Shown piece after piece: positions 48,026 to 58,437 of a stretch of DNA of 64,000 nt. The DNA is from Eutreptiella sp. 'Long Island Sound 2002'. Lineage: Eukaryota; Euglenozoa; Euglenophyceae; Eutreptiales; Eutreptiaceae. A program made the translations under genes and the position numbers. Every line of letters begins with the position of its first letter. Position 1 is the first letter of the stretch. Where the stretch lies: the NCBI GenBank assembly GCA_964036045.1, contig OZ038384.1, positions 26,542,351-26,606,350 on the forward strand. Reading direction: 5' to 3'. The notes under the pieces were generated by a model, which had not been told where the DNA came from, searched no databases, and saw nothing but the letters and a program-made list of their open reading frames with translations.

Positions 48026-51000
48026 TTACTTGTCAACGGGATAGGCGTTACGGGAACCTGAGGGGTCAAACATCCATGCAAGGGTTACGAGCATGGTCTG
48101 TCGGGCATGCAAGAACTCCGTCTCACTGTGCTGCTCTACAGTCTCCACACCCAGGCCTAGCACGTCAACCTTGTAATCCCCGGGCAGTTCACCCGTAGTC
48201 ATGAGGTCCTCAAGGTAGCCGGCAACCACAACGTACATGGCCAAATTGGCTACTAGGATCTACTTGGCGTTCAACATGGCGGGGGTATTGGGGTCATCGG
48301 AGGAGCCTAGGGGCCGGATGGCTCCACTCGGTGTAGTAGAACACGGCACAGAGCTAGCTTGGCTCGCACCGCAGGCTGCACCTGCATCCAGTGAAGGCAC
48401 CTTGCTCTCGGTGGAGGGCGGACATCACCACGCGGCGGGGAGGGGGTGAATTGAGTGATGTAAGCTCCACTAACCTCTGCGGGGCTCTTAGCAGAGAATG
48501 CAACCATCCAATTGTTGTGTTGAGGGTCATACTAGGCAGCCAAATGGTTACTTACGTGCCCGGAGGCTGTGGACATGGTCACAGGGCATGGAGCCAATGG
48601 GGTTATGTAGTGTAGCTAGTTGAGGACTCATTGGACATGACCATAGGGGAGGAGGTGGACTGAGTGGTGTAGGCGCGGGGTAGATCGTTCATAGCGCTCG
48701 GGTTCGCATTGTGGGTGCCACTCAGCTCTGCACGCCTCCCAGCCAAAAATGGTACCAGCCGCTTGTCGTACTCAGGATCATACCTGGCAACCCCTGGCCA
48801 GAGGCGGCGAACATGGCCATAGGGGAGGGAGCTAGATGGGTCACGTAATGCAGCAAGTCGGGGCCTTTGCAAACAATGGTGGCCTACTTCAGTGTTGCGG
48901 CGGCTGTTTGCAAATCAGCGTATATGACCACATGGGACCGCGTGGATTGAGTGGTGTAGGCTGGGGGCAGAGCGTTCGCAACGGCCAAGTGGGCATTGTG
49001 GACAAACACGAAGTTTTCACTGCTCCCAACAACTCCTCAAGTTAGAATAGTCACCTCACACGTGTTCAAGTGTGGAAGTGTTCTTCAGCTATGTACATAC
49101 AGAAGTGCTTTGGCTGTCACATTTGCGGCCTTCGCTATGTGCACTGGGTGTTATGAAACTCCTCCTAATCCTACTTCTCGCTCTGTGGCAACGTGGCAAT
49201 CTAAACTCTGCATGGTACCAAAAGAACACAAAGATGTGCTGCCCATGGTGGGGGCCTGCGCCATCATCTCACGCTTATGCGGTGAATGCACTCACGTGGG
49301 CACTGACGCGACCTCTTACCTTGGGGCAGTGCGCAGCTTCGTGCACCTACACATGGGGACGGACCGTTCACTGACATCACTACTATAGCTTAAGGCGCAG
49401 TGCGCACACAGCGCGCACGCAGTGCAACTATTTTCGGGTCTCGCCGCATTAGAAACCCATATTTTGTGGTAGTTTCGGCATCATCCATGTTTCGTAGCTG
49501 GTTTTGATGCATTGGGGACCTAGCATTTTTGGATGTTCACCCTGTTTCACCCATTTTTACTTTTTTGCACACATTTGTTACCCAATTCCATCGCATGTAC
49601 TCTTCTTCTCGGAAGATTGATATGGTGATTCACTTTGAGGATGCCTGCTACAGGACACCACCCTTGCCTCCTCATTTCTCGGGCCCATCTTGTCCATGGA
49701 TCTTTGTATTAGGGATAGGGTGTTGTACACGTGCTCTAAACCCCTGCGACGTGCCATGGTGGTTGCGACGGCTGAAGATGGACTCCTCCGCTTAGAATAC
49801 TACCAAGATGGGTTGAGGTTGGTGAATTGGCAATGCAAGATGGAGTCCATCTCTTTTGCCATCCCAAGTTGAGACTCGCCACCTGAGTGCTCTCCATCTC
49901 CGCTGCCCAACACGTAGTCGAGTTCCCCCCCTAGAGGTCCGTGGTCCTTCACCAGTACCACTACAACGGGGAAGGTCCCCTGCAAGGTACCCTCCAGTCC
50001 AATTTGGGTCGCCTAGTTCTTTCTTTACGATGTTTCCAAGGAGCGTGCCTAGGGGCTCTTCGGGGAGCACATAGTGTAAAAGTAGCGGGCAGCGCAAGGA
50101 TTCTCCCATAGTCCTCCTTGTCACTGAAAAGGACACGCTCGCCCGGTTCCATAGACTCACGGTCCAGAACCAATTACAAGCGAAGCTAGAGGGGTTGGGA
50201 GGCCAACGAAAGGGCTTCTTTGTCCCCAAATTTTTGGTAGTCTTCCGTCATGGCATCTAAGCCTAGTGCCTTCCAAACTGATTTGGGAGATGGTGTTGCC
50301 CATGGCAATGGAGTGGTGAGCGGAAGTATGCCAAGGCAAAGGCTCTAATCTGGTGCGGGATCGTGGGCTCTGCTCAGCTTTGTAGGACTCCCACCGCACG
50401 TTGGGGCGAGCCAGGTGTTGTGCTCAGGGTCAAACCAAGCAGACAGATTCTCAGTCATCTTGCCAGAGGTGGCAGACATGGTCGTAGGGGTGAGACCGAA
50501 CCGGGTCATGTAGTGCAACGAGTCCAGGCGTGCACGAGTGGGGGTAGCTTTTGCAGAGTTGCAACGGCTAGCTGCAACCAAATGTGCATCTCACATTTGG
50601 CAAGGGGGTTGGCAGAAGTGGGGGCTTAGTTGTCTGCACGACCAGCAGCTTTATGGTAGGCGACTAAGGGGGCGGGGCTAGGTTTGGCGGCGCATTAGAC
50701 CGCAGCTGTACTCCGCGAAGGTCACTTGGAAGTAGAGACGGCGGACATGACCACCCGGGAAAGGGTGAGCTGGGTGATGTACGGAGGAGGCAGACCGTTC
50801 ACAGCGGACAGGTGGGCATTTTAGGCCCCGCTCAATTGTGCATGGCTCCTAGCTGACAATGGGTGCATCTATGTGTTGTACTAAGCATCATATGAGGCAG
50901 TCACATTGTTAGTCACCCGGCCAGCGGCATGGGACATGGTTGCCGGGGTGGACGCCAATTGGGTCGTGTATTGCAGCAAGTCAAGGCGTGCACCACAGTA

Positions 51001-51050
51001 CAGCTGTCCTCCTACAGAGGTGGAGTGGCTGAGGGCAAATCACCGCACAT
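48026..51050 (-). pseudogene. Decayed ORF of ~85-residue tandem repeats
   Basis: Reading the minus strand, the same pattern recurs with stops and frameshifts. It runs LDLLQYTTQLASTPATMSHA and GRVTNNVTASYD (about 50990-50885), LDSLHYMTRFGLTPTTMSAT and AWFDPEHNTWLAP (about 50525-50405), ARYDPEYDKRLVPFLAGRRA and AYTTQSTSSPMVMS (about 48785-48630), and LAPCPVTMSTASGHVSNHLA and AYITQFTPSPP (about 48600-48440). A weaker copy lies near 48200-48040. The shared core is a hydrophobic LHY-T-LA segment, then a YDPEYN-like segment, then SAxxxAELSGAxNA, then AYTTQ. Spacing is ~250-290 bp. No known family is recognised. The third ~700-bp element interrupts the series. Confidence 0.5.
49385..50107 (+). repeat. 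~700-bp dispersed element, copy 3 of 3 (most diverged)
   Basis: The left end is AAGGCGCAGTGCGCACACAG, then GCGCACGCAGTGCAACTATT. The right end is GGGGCTCTTCGGGGAGCACA, then TAGTGTAAAAGTAGCGGGCA, ending near 50107. It is in the same orientation as the other two copies and appears to be inserted within the decayed repeat ORF, since copies of that repeat lie on both sides. Confidence 0.6.
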
Positions 51051-51104
51051 CTCCGTGGCGCCAAAATGGTCGGCAAAAGTGGAGGCCCGGTTGCATACAA
51101 GATC

Positions 51105-51500
51105 CTAGGCTTGACTATAGGCGCCGAAGGGGGCGCATGCAATCCGGAACATGTTGTCCAAGTTGGAGGTGTGGTTAGCCGCCTTGTGGTGATTGGCAGC
51201 TTGGAACTCCAGCCGTGGCCCGCACATTCTGTTACATTGGGCCACCTCCACGGTCGCGCATTTGTTCCAAGTGAACTCCAACTCTGGCCCATATTGGGCC
51301 ACCTCCACGTTCCGGAACTTGTTGACAGTGCCCTCCATCCCTAGCCCGTGCACCCCGTGATATTGGGCCACTTCCACACCAAGATTGGAGATGTTGGAGC
51401 ACCCGGCGACAACTCTACTTGCCGCCAACTGCGGGTAGCTGCCAACATACGCAACGGGCTCCCGTGCACATGACAAAGCGCGTGCGTTGGCCCACCTAGA
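51105..51500 (-). pseudogene. Minus-strand ORF with VEVAQ repeats, continuing upstream of the repeat ORF
   Basis: The open minus-strand frame (164 codons to 51599) contains GVEVAQYHGVHGLGMEGTVN, NVEVAQYGPELEFTWNKC and TVEVAQCNRMCGPRLEFQ in a row. These are three ~18-24-residue units whose DNA (GGGCCACCTCCACG on the plus strand) is also repetitive. No domain is recognised. Its position and strand suggest it was part of the same gene as 48026-51050. Confidence 0.35.
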
Positions 51501-51599
51501 CGCGATGCTAAAAAAATAGACACACAGCAAGATTGCTTTAGCTATTGGAGCTGATTGGAAGGCAGCCCCCCAAAAAACAAGACACACACAAAAAGACAC

Positions 51600-53930
51600 C
51601 CAGAAAGATATTCAGCCGCAGCTCACTACAAGTGACGAGGATTTAGTCAACAAGGACAGATTGGGGGCCAATAACCCTTCCTTTTGTCGAAGAAACGGCA
51701 AATGATCAAAAATTGACAAAAATGATACCTTGTGTTGCTCGGACAAAGATGCTGCTTACACATTACAATGTGCATAGTACATGCGAAAACGCATGGTGTG
51801 CAATTCCGAACACCAAGGGGCGAAACATGCTATCAAGGCTATCATACACAAATCCGCTTGCTTGATAAAAGACTTGCACATCATGCATCTCAAAACAAGG
51901 GCGTTAGAAAAGACACATGCCGTAGCACACAATAAGAGCAATTGAAAAATGCTCCTCCAAAGTCTATGGTGCAAAAATTCTTGTAACCGGTGCCGATGTT
52001 GCTTGGAAATAGGCATTGCTTGGCCATACTCGAAATGAACACATCTGTAGCTCCATTTTGACGTGCATTCCCCTTAGCGCGCCAGGTGCCACTGCAGTGT
52101 CATGGAAATGTCCACGTGCGCGAATATAGACATGTGCTGCAACAGTCCCCTAGGCAATGAAGGTAAATACCCTTCATTGCACGTTCAAGTTTCTCAACGA
52201 AACTAATATGGAAGTACACACGAGCATTGCCATGCAACTACCCTCCACAAATTTCACGCTTAAGTCCACGGCATATGAAGTGCACCTGCCCAGACGACTG
52301 TTAGCCGAGGCAACGCGTGTGGTGGTAGAGGCAACGGAGGTTAGGTCCAAGCAAGAAGTTAGCGAGCCCTTCAATGATCAATGTGGCGGCACACAAGTTT
52401 TGGATAATGCGGCGGCAACATTTTCGCGTGGAAAACCAGGACAAAGTTTCCTCTCATGAGGACATTATGAGGGTCTTCCGCCGAAATCAGGAACGGATTC
52501 CAGGCACACTCATGTAGCTTGTCGTGGGGATGAAGCCGATGTACAATTACCGGCCCTTGGTGCGTTTGAAGACGATCTTGGACCACTTTGCAGTAGCTTA
52601 GGTATCAAAGCAAATTAGCCATTACAAACCACAACACGTGCTCACCAACGACATGATGTCGGCAAGGATGTCACCCGCAAAGTGTAGGTACGCGGCGGTC
52701 AAACCGCGTGCTGTGCTCCCGAATACGGACCGTTCGTAGGCCACGTACATCTTTTCGTAGCGTCGCCAAAAGTCTTGGAGTATGCGATGCCGTAGACAAT
52801 CCCGAGTTTTGGTAGGTAGTGGACATTGGCTGAGTAGCCTAGCTTGTACATTGAAGCCACCTAGGTGCATGATGTAAGGGCCACATACCAAAAGCCCTAG
52901 ACTACGGGCCTAACAGCAACACAATTTCTCAAGGTCAAATGTGGAGTCCCTCAATGGACCACGGGATCCACCGAGGAGGCCGTCATCCGGGATGGATTGA
53001 TTCCATGTTCTTGGACATTAACCAAGACTGCTCCTAGACCCGCCTTCCGTAGCGCCTCTAGTACGCCGCGGCCGTGGCGAGTTTGCATGATGTCAACGTG
53101 AAGAACAAACGTCTCCACCGGCTCGCCTTGGACACACAGGAGAAAATGATGCACCCGGACACCAAGGACACTCTCCCCCCGCTTAAGCGTCGAAAACGGA
53201 GGTCTAGTAAGCCCGTCGTCATCCCGATAAACGCCGGCTTAGAACCTCCACGACCACTGACGCCAAGGTCAAGAGTATTGCCTCCAAACCAAATGTAGCT
53301 GGCCCGTGCACAAATTGCCCACGCCCGCACGGCGAGCTATCCCCAAGCCCGCAGGCAAGTGACCCCGGCCTTGGACCATGCTAGGGTTCTGCCTATGGGT
53401 AGTGTGCCTCCTCGTATGGTTTGAAGGCATGAACCATGTCATGCACGATTCATTTTTCGCAAAATGCATGAGTTGATTGTAGGGGGGTGGGCTTTGGGAG
53501 GCCTTAACTGCCCACCCTCTCGGATGCCCAAAAGTTCAAATTTTCGCCTGATACCGGGGTTATTTTTTGGAGTACTAAATGGAGGACGAGTTAACACATC
53601 TGATGATCGGGTTGTGGGAAAATATTTCTTCGCATACACATCAAGCTTTATCAACTACCTCAATGAACCCCCCAAATTAGGCAATTTCAACTACTATGTG
53701 AAATTTCCCGTCTCTTTTGAAAATACGTGACATCATTCCCACTATTAGACGGCCGATTTCAGGTCCAATGAGATGAGGTGCAGCCAAGGAAGGGTGGCCT
53801 AGGAACGCCCCTCCGAATGACATGGTAGTGCACCGCTAAAGTAACGGACCACAATTATGGGGGGTGTTTTGGGGGTCAAAATAAGCGTATAGGAACTATC
53901 ATGACCCCGGTGTCGGACCAAGGGAGTCAA
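51600..53930. other. No assigned gene
   Basis: Possible coding pieces are a plus-strand ORF at 52157-52459 (with PRRLLAEATRVVVEATEVRS) and a minus-strand ORF at 52622-52891 (with LRHRILQDFWRRYEKMYVAY). Neither has a recognisable domain or supporting neighbours. Confidence 0.35.
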
Positions 53931-53939
53931 CTTTTTTCG

Positions 53940-54120
53940 GGCGAAAACCCCCCTAGGAACCCCTTCCTAGACCCTTCCTGCACCCTTCCTGGACCCCTTC
54001 CTGGTAGGAACCCCCCTTCCTAGACCCTTCCTAGACCCCTTCCTGGCCAGGAACCCCCCCCTTCTTGGCCAGGAACCCACCTTCCTATGGCCCTTCCTGC
54101 CCCTCAAAGGCAGCCCGGTT
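53940..54120. repeat. Irregular CCTTCCTAGACCC tandem repeat
   Basis: About a dozen CCTTCCT cores, mostly followed by AGACCC, GGACCC or GGCCAGGAACCC, are packed into ~180 bases on the plus strand. It lies directly before the ORF at 54127. Confidence 0.75.
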
Positions 54121-54126
54121 TTCGCA

Positions 54127-55165
54127 ATGTCTGCCTGTCCCTTCGCTTGGGATTGGATGGCGGCCGTCACAGGCCCGGCCGGTACACGTGGTTGCTTCCT
54201 TCTGGAGGGGCAGACGTTCCACGACACGGCCATCGCAACCAACTCCGCCGTGACTTGGCCGCCGGGCACGAGCATCGGCCGGGTGCGCATCACCAAGTCC
54301 ATCCTCCGCGACAGGGACCCCTGTGCCCTCACAGACCTCATTGCGGAGACGGTGCGTCGTAACCCCGAGATCACCGCTTTCCACGTGCGGCCCAGCGGAG
54401 CGGACTACTCCTCTTTGCAGGAGTCCCTGTCCACCCGCCTGCCCAGCGACCACGCCCGGCTCCACAGCCATTACATGGCTGCCCACCCTGTGGATGCCGA
54501 GCCGCCCACCACCCTCCGCTTCGCTTCCACAAAGCCCAAGCTTGCCACTTTCGCCAAGGAGGGGTGGCACAAGGAGGCAGCCAAGCGGAAGCTCTTCCTC
54601 TTCGATCCGCGGCAGCCCGGTGACGAGACCGTGCCCATCTACTCGCTCTCCAGTCGCTTAGCTTGGGAAAGGGACGGCGACGGCCCCGGGCTCACCGTGC
54701 CGAGTGCGTATGCGGCCAGCGGGCTACTTGCCCTCCCCGTCACCTCCACGCCGCTGTTTGTCGCGCACGAGGATCCCCTGTTAGAAGTGCCGAGTGACTG
54801 CCCCACTGCCGTGAACAGCGACCCCAGTACCTTGCCAGCCTGCAGCACTTGTTCATCCGGAGTTTTTTTGCGGAGTATGAGGTGGAGGAGGCGCACAAGG
54901 AGGCGCTGGCGATCGCCGAGGAGCGTTGGGCAGGGATGTTCAACCACAACCGTCAGTTGCTGGCCGAGCTCACGATCCGCCGGACCGCAAGATGGTGTGG
55001 GGGAAGCCGGAGGACATGTCCAAGCATCCGGATGGGGAGGAACACATCCAGCTCTGGGACCTGCCGCGCCTGTTGGCCAAGTTGGAGGTGATCTTGGGCA
55101 AGACGCCTCCGGCACCGACAGGGCCAAATTGGGGTTCGTCCCCATCGTCCGCCTCAACTCGGTGA
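54127..55165 (+). pseudogene. Hypothetical ORF, intact for ~235 codons, then frameshifted
   Basis: From ATG 54127 the frame reads a clean, well-mixed sequence (MSACPFAWDWMAAVTGPAGT; FASTKPKLATFAKEGWHKEA; IYSLSSRLAWERDGDGPGLT) up to about 54830. The coding-like sequence then continues in a second frame as LFIRSFFAEYEVEEAHKEAL and EERWAGMFNHNRQLLAEL, and in a third as VWGKPEDMSKHPDGEEHIQL and LPRLLAKLEVILGK. The original frame becomes Arg/Gly/Ser noise. Two single-base lesions explain this. No family is recognised. A series of GTTCTAGCGGC units lies just downstream, as in the TIR element, so this may belong to a related transposon. Confidence 0.45.
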
Positions 55166-55261
55166 CCCCCACGAGGCGCGTCGGCCCTCCGCCATCGCGC
55201 CACTCCACGCGCACCCCGCGGGGGAAGGCTCCACACGTCTGCACGCTGACAACCTGAAGAC

Positions 55262-55345
55262 ACAAACAAAATGTAGGTGCGTTCTAGCGGCGTTCTAGGC
55301 AACTGTTCTAGCGGCGTTCTAGCGACGTTCTAGCGGCGGCGGCAC
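55262..55345. repeat. GTTCTAGCGGC repeat cluster
   Basis: Five GTTCTAGCGGC or close variants occur in ~80 bases, ending with an inverted CTAGAACGC. The same units make up the palindrome at 46354-46437 in the TIR element. Confidence 0.7.
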
Positions 55346-55349
55346 GGCG

Positions 55350-56462
55350 GTGGCCAGATCAAAGCTAGAACGCAATCAACATACCGTGCCTTGGCGATAC
55401 AAGGAGATGGCCCCCAGGGCCTTGGCGAAGGCGTCCGTGTGGTCCGGGGGGTGCGGCTGCAGGGGCCCCCTGCACGTCATGACACAAGGATACATCGAGT
55501 CCATCACCCACGTTCGACGACTGCCGCACCGAGATTTCCCAGCAGCGTCACTTCTTGTGGATGGCATCGCCCTCTGCCTGTTCTGGGCACTGTCAATGGA
55601 TATCCCTAATGATGAGGTTTGCGCACAGTTTGTCGCCATGCCTGCCCGTGTTTTCCCTCGGCGTTGGATCATCCACCGCATGCCAATGAGAAGGGGTTCC
55701 CTGTGGGTGATCTGCTCGACGGTGGTGCATGAAGGAGGCGGCCTGCCAGTGGCCGCGGAACCGGGGTCCCGCCGTATTATTGGGTTCTGTGGGCTGTCAA
55801 CCACCACCCACGCCATCACGCCCCCGTTCTGGGCGCACAAGGCCGCTGTCAGTTGTGGAGTCCGCGGATGCCGCCGGAAGCCGACAAGTGAGAAGTGCTT
55901 TGGGTGTGGAGTCTAAGTCCTTTGCCGCAATCACACGGGGATCGAGTGCAGCAAGTGCGACACTGAAGCAGTAGCAGCAGCAGCATCCGATCCGGGGAGT
56001 GCCGAGGTCGCTGATCCGAGTCGTGTTCGTGCCGTGCAGCACATGGTGACTTGTTTGATTCCATCGGATGGGACGACGCTTTACACCGGGCATTACGAGG
56101 CAGCTCCTGCACCACATGTGATTCCCGCTGACACAACCCCCAAGCCGGAGGACTGCCCACTGGCGGGGCATGCACACGAGAGCGAGTGGCTGCCCAGGCC
56201 GAGATCGCAACACCACGTCTTGTTGGTTACGCTGCCTGGGAGCATTTTGGTGGTGGTGAACGGCCGCTTTGGAGGATTCACCAGGGGTACCGAGGAGAGC
56301 AGTGACGTTTTGGTGTACCGGATGGAGATGGCACCACCCGAGCTCAGACCCGTGGACTCGAGCTTGTTGATGGCCGCCGGGGCATCGTTCGCAACACCAA
56401 GGTGGCACAAGAGTAGGCCTTTTGGTGTACATGCCAGCAGGTTGACACTCTGTCCCCTTTGA
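55350..56462 (+). pseudogene. Hypothetical ORF with a Cys-rich cluster, one in-frame stop
   Basis: A single frame runs 371 codons from 55350 to 56462, broken only by TAA at 55914-55916. Around the stop lie CGVRGCRRKPTSEKCFGCGV and, after it, LCRNHTGIECSKC. This C-x4-C, C-x2-C, C-x2-H, C-x2-C series looks like a zinc-binding cluster. Upstream residues include SLLVDGIALCLFWALSMDIP; downstream ones include HHVLLVTLPGSILVVVNGRF. PiggyBac-type transposases end in cross-braced Cys clusters, but the rest of this protein does not resemble them, so I make no assignment. The opposite-strand 308-codon ORF is a shadow. Confidence 0.4.
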
Positions 56463-56504
56463 GTCGCAGGGCCTTTGGTTGGAGGGGTTGACAATGCAAT
56501 GGGG

Positions 56505-56511
<7 letters not shown>

Positions 56512-56564
<53 letters not shown>

Positions 56565-56569
56565 TATAT
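56512..56569. repeat. (TA)n microsatellite
   Basis: About 58 bases of alternating T and A, with one G interruption (ATATGTATAT). Confidence 0.97.
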
Positions 56570-56664
56570 CCTCTAATCTACACCCCTCTCCCAAGCTGAA
56601 GTGGCTATTTGCTTGACGTGCTCCATAAGAAACGCAAGTGTGTTTCCTACCATGTCCACCACCT

Positions 56665-56806
56665 TTGTCGGGCACCTCCGAACGGTTTGCTATGCGGCCC
56701 AGGTGCGATCCGACGGTTCGCACCGCCCCTCACCCCAATAGTGGGGAGGGTAGCATCGGCTTGGGTATTCGCAGTCGTATTGCGAACCTCAGGGGGGTAG
56801 GCTCCT
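56665..56806. repeat. ~140-bp diverged direct repeat, copy 1
   Basis: GGCACCTCCGAACGGTTTGC, TATGCGGCCCAGGTG, TTCGCACCGCCCCT and CATCGGCTTGGGTATTC recur in order at 57090-57225, about 420 bp away in the same orientation. The sequence between is unrelated. They could be terminal direct repeats of a short element or an old duplication. Confidence 0.65.
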
Positions 56807-57089
56807 GAGGCGGGCAAGGAGTTATCTTTACAATAGACACACATATATAGGAGGGGGTCGAAAGGCAAGTGCGGACGTGTGGCCATAGCAACTCGGGGCG
56901 GTGGCTTCGGACCACACCGCCATGAAGGTACATCACCCCTCCTCGCTTACACCCCACTTGCACAACCCTTCTCCCTCCCCAAAGAATGATGCGAGCAACG
57001 GAGGGGAAGGAAGGGACTGGGACACACAAGGTCGATTTTGTAGGGACGTGCCTAAGACGAAGAGTGGCTACTTGGGACATTTTCTAGGC

Positions 57090-57225
57090 ACCTCCGAACT
57101 GTCAGGTATGCGGCCCAGGTGTAGTCTGACGTTTCGCACCGCCCCTAACCCGGAATAGGATTGAGTGTCATCGGCTTGGGTATTCCCAGATAGGGATTTT
57201 GGGAACCTTAGGGGAGTTGCTCGAG
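57090..57225. repeat. ~140-bp diverged direct repeat, copy 2
   Basis: GGCACCTCCGAACTGTCAGG, TATGCGGCCCAGGTG, TTTCGCACCGCCCCTAAC and CATCGGCTTGGGTATTCCC match 56665-56806. Confidence 0.65.
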
Positions 57226-57497
57226 CGGCGATAACGGGGTTAGGGACCACCATGGGGCCAATGGTACACATTACGGTTGCGCTTTCATTTAATCAGGGCA
57301 ATTGGAAGTGGTGGTGCTAAAAGCATGTAATCATTGGCAGTTTGTTGGCAAAAATCCTTACACGGAGGAACTCCTTGCCAACCAAGAATTGGACTTGGAG
57401 ACAAAACGAAGGTAACTCGGTTAAGAGTACACCTGTTTTCCGAGTCCATTCGTGGAGCACCATGTGACGCATTAAGTGTGGCAATCCGATTAATGGG

Positions 57498-58437
57498 CTA
57501 GTCAAACAAATCTTTTGCCGCACCCAACACTTTGAATCTCTCCGTCGCCATTGGGTTGGTCCTGTTCTTGTCGGGATGAAGAAGTAGAGATAAAGCGCGT
57601 TATTGCCCCTTTACTGCGGTAGCATCTTGGGCTCCCAAGAAGTGCAAGGCATGTGCCTTTCGTCGGCGAAGACTGGTGTTCTCATCTGTGATCCGGGTAG
57701 ACCACTCGGTGATTTCTCTCTTCGTTAAAGCCAAATGATCCACCGGGGTACGCTCCGTTCGAGGACGTGACCGGGGGGGTTCGCCTGATGGTGCTGTTGG
57801 ATCTTGGTGTGGTTGAGGGCGTTTGCGACCACCCCGTCGCTCGTTGCCCGTTGCACGTTGTCTCTTGGAATGTGGCCCGTTGTTTTGTTGGGGTGTCCTT
57901 TTTCTTGATGAGGGGTTGTCCTCTCCACGACCTCCTTGGGGTGGATGTGGTTGCGAACGATATGGTGCTTGGCTTGGGGGTTGATGTCGTGCTGGCATAG
58001 TAGTTCTTTTGGACTTAGGAGATCTCCTTGAAGGTTTTGCTGTTGGTGTTGGTGGACTTGGGCGTGTAGGTTTTTGTGGTGTGTTTGGGGTAGGCTTTCT
58101 GCTGGCACCTCCTTTTGACTCCGATTTTTTGGAGCGTTGGGCCTGGCGCGTTTGTGATGGATATGGATGAGCCTCGTTGTTGCCTACCGTTGGGTGTGAT
58201 GGTCCACGGTTGGTGGCTTGTGGAGGGCAGGTCCAATGGTGTTCGCTTGTTTCAGCATCCAATTCAGCACCGGTGATGTCGGGTAGGGCCCCACACTCCG
58301 TCATTGCCCAAATGACAGGTTCATCATACATGGTCAAGGCATCCTCGTATGTGGCGTCTTGGAACGTATGCACTGTGGATCGCAACGTCGTGGAATCCAG
58401 TGCAAACATCTGCAAGATGCTTGCACAATATATATAT
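57498..58437 (-). pseudogene. Helitron protein C-terminus: basic/Pro-rich linker and J-domain
   Basis: In one minus-strand frame the sequence runs from LQMFALDSTTLRSTVHTFQD through a Lys/Arg/Pro/Ser/Gln-rich linker of ~150 residues to KAHALHFLGAQDATAVKGQ, a TAA at 57600-57602, then RALSLLLHPDKN and NPMATERFKVLGAAKDLFD, ending at TAG 57498-57500. This matches a J-domain: helix I (ALHFLG), helix II (RALSLLL), the HPDKN loop at 57564-57578, and helix III (A-x-E-R-F-K-x-L-x-x-A-x-x-L). J-domains stimulate Hsp70 ATPases. The upstream part (DEPVIWAMTECGALPDITGA) is not recognised. The frame differs from that of the protease part and the change falls across the telomeric repeat. I know of no standard Helitron architecture with a terminal J-domain. 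Confidence 0.7.

Noticed and set aside
54127-55257. The full 376-codon ORF as an intact gene
   Set aside because: After about codon 235 the composition changes to Arg/Ser/Gly noise, while coherent sequence continues in the other two frames, so the end of the ORF is not genuine.
55797-56723. Minus-strand 308-codon ORF
   Set aside because: It runs through the TA microsatellite (IYIYIY) and is antisense to the better-formed plus-strand ORF with the Cys cluster.
57498-57660. J-domain as part of a separate host DnaJ gene
   Set aside because: It is in the same strand and frame as the linker that follows the C48 protease, directly adjoining it, with no separate start. Kept as part of the Helitron, though not proven.
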